Positions 60,972-64,000 of a stretch of 64,000 nt of DNA are shown piece by piece. The notes beneath the pieces are model-generated. The model was not told the origin of the DNA, did no database searches, and saw only the letters and a program-made list of their open reading frames with translations. The DNA is from Persicimonas caeni (GTDB lineage: Bacteria; Myxococcota_A; Bradymonadia; Bradymonadales; Bradymonadaceae), in NCBI RefSeq assembly GCF_006517175.1, contig NZ_CP041186.1:6971074-7035073 (forward strand), read 5' to 3'. A program made the translations under genes and the position numbers. Every line of letters begins with the position of its first letter. Position 1 is the stretch's first letter.

Positions 60972-61847
60972 TCAGCCCAGGCGACGCACCAGATGGTTTT
61001 GCGGGCCATGGGTTCCCGGGTCTTTGGCCCGCTCCAGGAGTTCGTAAGCACGTGAAAAGCGTTCAACCGCGTACGTCACTGCCTCCGCACGCGACATGCT
61101 CGTCGAGGTGAACTTGTCGAAGAACTCACGCACCACACTGATCACCGGCTCGAAGCCTGAATTCATCGTCTGGTCGACCACCTCCCACAGGGACGGGTCG
61201 CGACGCACCAATTTGCCCACAAAGAAGGTGCCGAATTCAGTGTGACGAACGGCCGCCAGATGACGTTGATGCACCGCCTGGCGGCTGGTCGGCATGACGT
61301 CGAGGCGCTCGAGTGTCGTGTGCAGAATATGGGACGCCGTCGTGCTCAGCACCCCTTTGCACAGTGCTTCGGACAGCGTCAGCGCCTCGACCAAGCAACT
61401 CGGGGCGAGCGAGGTGCGTAGTTGATCAACTGTTTCGGGCAGGCGCTTGTCGAAGAAGGTCTCGAACTTCGTCTGGGTAAAGCGCTGGGGATCGCCGACC
61501 AGATGGAAGATGTCTTCGATGAGCAGGTTGTAGAGTTCGATTTGACGGGCCGTCTCGAAGACCAGTGACGAAAAGCATAGGCTGTCCTCGATGGAGCCGT
61601 GACGCTCGACGCCCATCATCAGGGTGGCGCTGTTGTGCATCTGAGCGCGCAGGCCGTTGGCAGAGAGCACCGTGAGCGCCATGATCGGGAGGCGGTCTGC
61701 TCCCGGTAGCTGCTCCCAGTGCGCACGATCGACGCTAAAATCGAGCTGTGCCGGATCCCAGCCCCCACTTTCCTTGGCCTCTTCGTACAGGCGCACGGGG
61801 AGCGATTCGTGACGACGGGTTCGAATTTGCGACGAGCGGGATATCAT
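60972..61847 (-). CDS. R2-like/ferritin-like helical protein lacking most metal ligands
   Basis: A 291-residue protein with an AGGAAG site ahead of ATG 61847. The N-terminus (SLPVRLYEEAKESGGWDPAQLDFSVDRAHWEQLP) strongly resembles R2-like ligand-binding oxidases and the ribonucleotide reductase R2 fold. At the positions where I expect the six metal ligands by eye alignment, the family Glu in GEEAVT is absent, the first ExxH reads TARQ (FETARQIELY), the next Glu (IVEGVLA) is Lys (LCKGVLS), and the last ExxH reads AVRH (AAVRHTEFGTFF). Only the final His remains. It may thus be a metal-free or rearranged homologue. A 63-residue frame at 61844-62035 overlaps its start by four bases but begins with TTG and has no support. 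Confidence 0.75.
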   Translation of the reverse strand: MISRSSQIRTRRHESLPVRLYEEAKESGGWDPAQLDFSVDRAHWEQLPGADRLPIMALTVLSANGLRAQMHNSATLMMGVERHGSIEDSLCFSSLVFETARQIELYNLLIEDIFHLVGDPQRFTQTKFETFFDKRLPETVDQLRTSLAPSCLVEALTLSEALCKGVLSTTASHILHTTLERLDVMPTSRQAVHQRHLAAVRHTEFGTFFVGKLVRRDPSLWEVVDQTMNSGFEPVISVVREFFDKFTSTSMSRAEAVTYAVERFSRAYELLERAKDPGTHGPQNHLVRRLG

Positions 61848-62172
61848 GACTTCCTATCCTTGGACTGCAAGACCGGCGGAGGTTGCTCGACGGACCGCTC
61901 CCTCGTCGACAACTCCGGCTCGATGATCCCAACGAGCTTCTCTTCTGTGATGATGCTCGCGACCAAATTTTGTGACAGCCCGGTTACTCTAACGTGACCG
62001 TAGACCTTTGTCGAGCGACTTCGCTTCTGGCGCAAATTCGGGCAGGTGGTCTGGCCGGGGCCGAGCCACTAAGGTGGCCGAGTGTGCTTCTTGACACACG
62101 CCCCACAGACGCATAACTAAGCAGGCACTAACATAGACGCCGGACGAGCAACGAGCAGGCGAGGAAGAGACA

Positions 62173-63183
62173 ATGATGGATTGGAACGCACTGGCTGAAC
62201 GAGTATTGGACGGTAAACCGATCACTCGCGACGAAGCCCTCGAGATTGTTAACGCGCCCGACGACGAGTTGCTGGCGATTCTGCATGCCGCCTTCAAGGT
62301 GCGCTCGCACCATCACGGCCGCAAGGTGCGCGTGCACGTCCTCCAGAACGCCAAGAGCGGCGTGTGCCCCGAAGACTGCAAGTTCTGCAGTCAGTCGCTC
62401 AAGTACAACACCGGCGTCGAGCGCTACAAGATGCAGGAGGTCGACGAGCTCGTCGAAGGCGCCAAGGCCGCCTACGAAAAGGGTGCGGTCACCTATTGTA
62501 TGGTCACCGCGACCCGCGGGCCGAATAACCGCGAGCTCGAGACCATCTGCGAGGCGAGCCGGCGCATCAAAGAGAAGTATCCGGTCAACATCTGCGCCTC
62601 GTTGGGCATCCTCAAAGAGGGGCAGGCCGAGAAGCTTCGCGAGGCCGGCGTCGACCGGTACAACCACAACCTCGAGACCTCGTGCAACAACTTCGAGAAC
62701 GTGGTGAGCACCCACAGCTTCCAGGACCGCCTCAACACCGTCAAGATGGCCAAGGCCGCGGGCATGGAAGCGTGCTGCGGGGGCATCATCGGCATGGGCG
62801 AGACCACCGATGACTGGGTCGACCTGGCGTTTACGCTGCGTGAGATCCGCGTCGAGTCGGTGCCGCTCAACTTCCTCAACCCGCGCCCGGGCACGCCCCT
62901 GGGCGACCAGGTCGACGAAGACGCCGAGTCCGGCAAGGGCGGCCAAGTCCGCCCGCAAGAGTGCCTCAAGGCGCTGGCAATGTTCCGCTTCGTCCACCCG
63001 GACGTCGACGTGCGCGTGGCCGGCGGCCGCGAGGTCGTGCTCGACCACATGCAGCCCCTGGCGCTCTACGCGGCGAACTCGCTGTTCACCGAGGGCTACC
63101 TGACCACCGGCGGGCAGGGGACGTCGAAAGACTACGACATGATTACGCAGGCTGGGTTCGAGCCGGAAGTTGTCGAGGCGTAA
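62173..63183 (+). CDS. bioB: Biotin synthase BioB
   Basis: BioB is a radical-SAM enzyme that inserts sulfur into dethiobiotin. The 336-residue protein has the 4Fe-4S motif CPEDCKFC at Cys65, Cys69 and Cys72, the 2Fe-2S ligand region (SLGILKEGQAEKLREAGVDRYNHNLET), and GGIIGMGET, and ends near RVAGGREVVLDH and LYAANSLFTEGYLTTGGQG. GAGGAAGAG precedes ATG 62173 (a second ATG is adjacent). It starts a biotin unit with bioA about 90 bases downstream. No BirA box (TTGTAAACC-type) was found in the 325-base gap upstream, where 61848-62172 shows nothing else. Confidence 0.97.
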   Translation: MMDWNALAERVLDGKPITRDEALEIVNAPDDELLAILHAAFKVRSHHHGRKVRVHVLQNAKSGVCPEDCKFCSQSLKYNTGVERYKMQEVDELVEGAKAAYEKGAVTYCMVTATRGPNNRELETICEASRRIKEKYPVNICASLGILKEGQAEKLREAGVDRYNHNLETSCNNFENVVSTHSFQDRLNTVKMAKAAGMEACCGGIIGMGETTDDWVDLAFTLREIRVESVPLNFLNPRPGTPLGDQVDEDAESGKGGQVRPQECLKALAMFRFVHPDVDVRVAGGREVVLDHMQPLALYAANSLFTEGYLTTGGQGTSKDYDMITQAGFEPEVVEA

Positions 63184-63273
63184 GATACGGGCGATTGCCC
63201 AGCAGCTTAACGGCGTAACAGCTTAACTACGGGCGCGGTCGCTGGCGCGGTCGCGGTCACGGGATGGATTGCG

Positions 63274-64000
63274 ATGAGCGAGCAGAAGTACACGAAGGAA
63301 CAGCTCGAAGAGTGGGATGACAAGTACGTGTGGCATCCCTTTACGCCGCACTCGGTCTACCGCGACGAGGAGCCGGTGACCGTGGTGGCCGGTGAGGGCA
63401 ACTACCTTATCGACGCCGACGGCAATCGACTGCTCGACGGCGTCGCGTCCATCTGGTGCAACACCTTCGGGCATCGCCGCGCCGAAATCGACCAGGCCGT
63501 CAAAGACCAGATCGACCGCATCGCCCATGCCACCTTGCTGGGTAACGCCCAGGAGCAGTCGATCCTGTTGGCAAAGCGCCTCGTCGAGCTCGCCCCGGGC
63601 GACTTGAGCAAGGTCTTCTTCTCCGACAACGGCTCGACCGCCGTCGAGATCGCCGTCAAGATGGCGCTGCAGTGGTGGCAGCAGCGTGGCGCCGAGTCAG
63701 CTCGTAAGCGGCGCAAATTCCTGGGGCTCGCCAACGCCTACAACGGCGACACGATTGGCGCCGTCTCGTTGGGCGGCGTCGAGGTCTTTCACTCGCGCTT
63801 TCGTCCCTTATTGTTCGACGTGGTCCGCGCGCCGTCGCCGTACGTTTACCGGCGCCCCGAAGGGCAGACCGAAGCCGAGGCCCAGCAGGCCTTCGTCGAA
63901 GAATTCGACCGCGTCTTCCTCGAGAACGCCGACGAATTGTGCGCGGTGGTCATCGAGCCGGGGATGCAGGGCGCCGGCGGCATGATCACCTATCCCGACG
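63274..64000 (+). CDS. bioA: Adenosylmethionine-8-amino-7-oxononanoate aminotransferase BioA, 3' end outside window
   Basis: This open frame continues past the right edge; about 242 residues are visible. It begins MSEQKYTKEQLEEWDDKYVWHPFTPHS, has ASIWCNTFGHRRAEIDQAV (the WCNTFGH-type substrate region of BioA), the PLP-phosphate site FFSDNGSTAVEIAVKMALQWW, and ANAYNGDTIGAVSLGGVEVFH. BioA makes 7,8-diaminononanoate from KAPA with SAM as amino donor. The PLP-binding Lys lies outside the window. The gene follows bioB in a likely operon. Confidence 0.95.
   Translation, partial: MSEQKYTKEQLEEWDDKYVWHPFTPHSVYRDEEPVTVVAGEGNYLIDADGNRLLDGVASIWCNTFGHRRAEIDQAVKDQIDRIAHATLLGNAQEQSILLAKRLVELAPGDLSKVFFSDNGSTAVEIAVKMALQWWQQRGAESARKRRKFLGLANAYNGDTIGAVSLGGVEVFHSRFRPLLFDVVRAPSPYVYRRPEGQTEAEAQQAFVEEFDRVFLENADELCAVVIEPGMQGAGGMITYPD

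Noticed and set aside
61844-62035. 63-residue minus-strand gene overlapping the R2lox-like start by four bases
   Set aside because: It begins with TTG without a ribosome site and has no family features; the overlap alone is not enough.
61848-62172. BirA operator before bioB
   Set aside because: No TTGTAAACC-type inverted repeat was seen.

Overview
The window is a GC-rich (by eye about 60-65%) bacterial chromosome segment with tightly packed genes on both strands and many predicted lipoproteins. Gene content is that of a Gram-negative deltaproteobacterium-like organism: a TamA/TamB-type pair, many acidic secreted lipoproteins, a sigma-54-type promoter, multi-domain histidine kinases and heme A synthase. 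A member of the Bradymonadales/Myxococcota neighbourhood is my best guess; this is inference, as no rRNA gene is present.

Layout. 1-6347 (minus): a TamB-like AsmA protein, cut by the window edge, and an Omp85/TamA-like lipoprotein. 6590-9890 (plus): a small beta-barrel protein, a PAS-HisKA protein with no ATPase domain, a complete PAS histidine kinase and a one-TM protein. A second, membrane-anchored GrpE overlaps the end of this cluster on the opposite strand. 10544-14162: tRNA-Cys with promoter and terminator, a single-domain response regulator, a GT28-like protein fused to a coiled coil, and an LPG-synthase-TM/flippase-like protein. 14287-19854: a 166-bp palindromic element, then the heat-shock cluster hrcA-grpE-dnaK-dnaJ. 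19874-23897: a periplasmic binding protein-like gene, a zinc-ribbon membrane protein, thiL and a methyltransferase. 24021-26250: tRNA-Asn, a DUF445 protein and an enoyl-CoA hydratase. 26354-28526: two repeat-rich gaps around YceI-like and LysE-like genes. 28526-39043: a propeller lipoprotein, ctaA, a beta-hydroxyacid dehydrogenase, an archaemetzincin, a pirin, a PRPP synthetase-like protein, and a giant metzincin lipoprotein behind a sigma-54-like promoter. 39215-41117: a second tRNA-Asn followed by a lower-GC DUF4238 gene and a degenerate gene-free stretch. 41118-53240: small proteins, a 1526-residue CheB-CheR-PAS-GAF-kinase-receiver hybrid, a Ca2+-type P-ATPase, a PAN-domain lipoprotein, Sir2 and FIST. 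53239-58190: two overlapping paralogous lipoproteins with Ig-like N-halves and C-halves that look like BPI/TULIP lipid-binding folds. 58496-64000: a lipoprotein, a possible structured RNA with a strong terminator, a HAD phosphatase, a ferritin-like R2lox relative lacking most metal ligands, bioB, and the start of bioA.

The most unusual items are the tandem TULIP-like lipoproteins, the membrane-anchored second GrpE, the metal-ligand-poor R2lox relative, the ATPase-less kinase partner, and three kinds of structured intergenic repeat. No CRISPR array, transposase or phage genes were seen. All family assignments were made by reading the sequence, without database searches.
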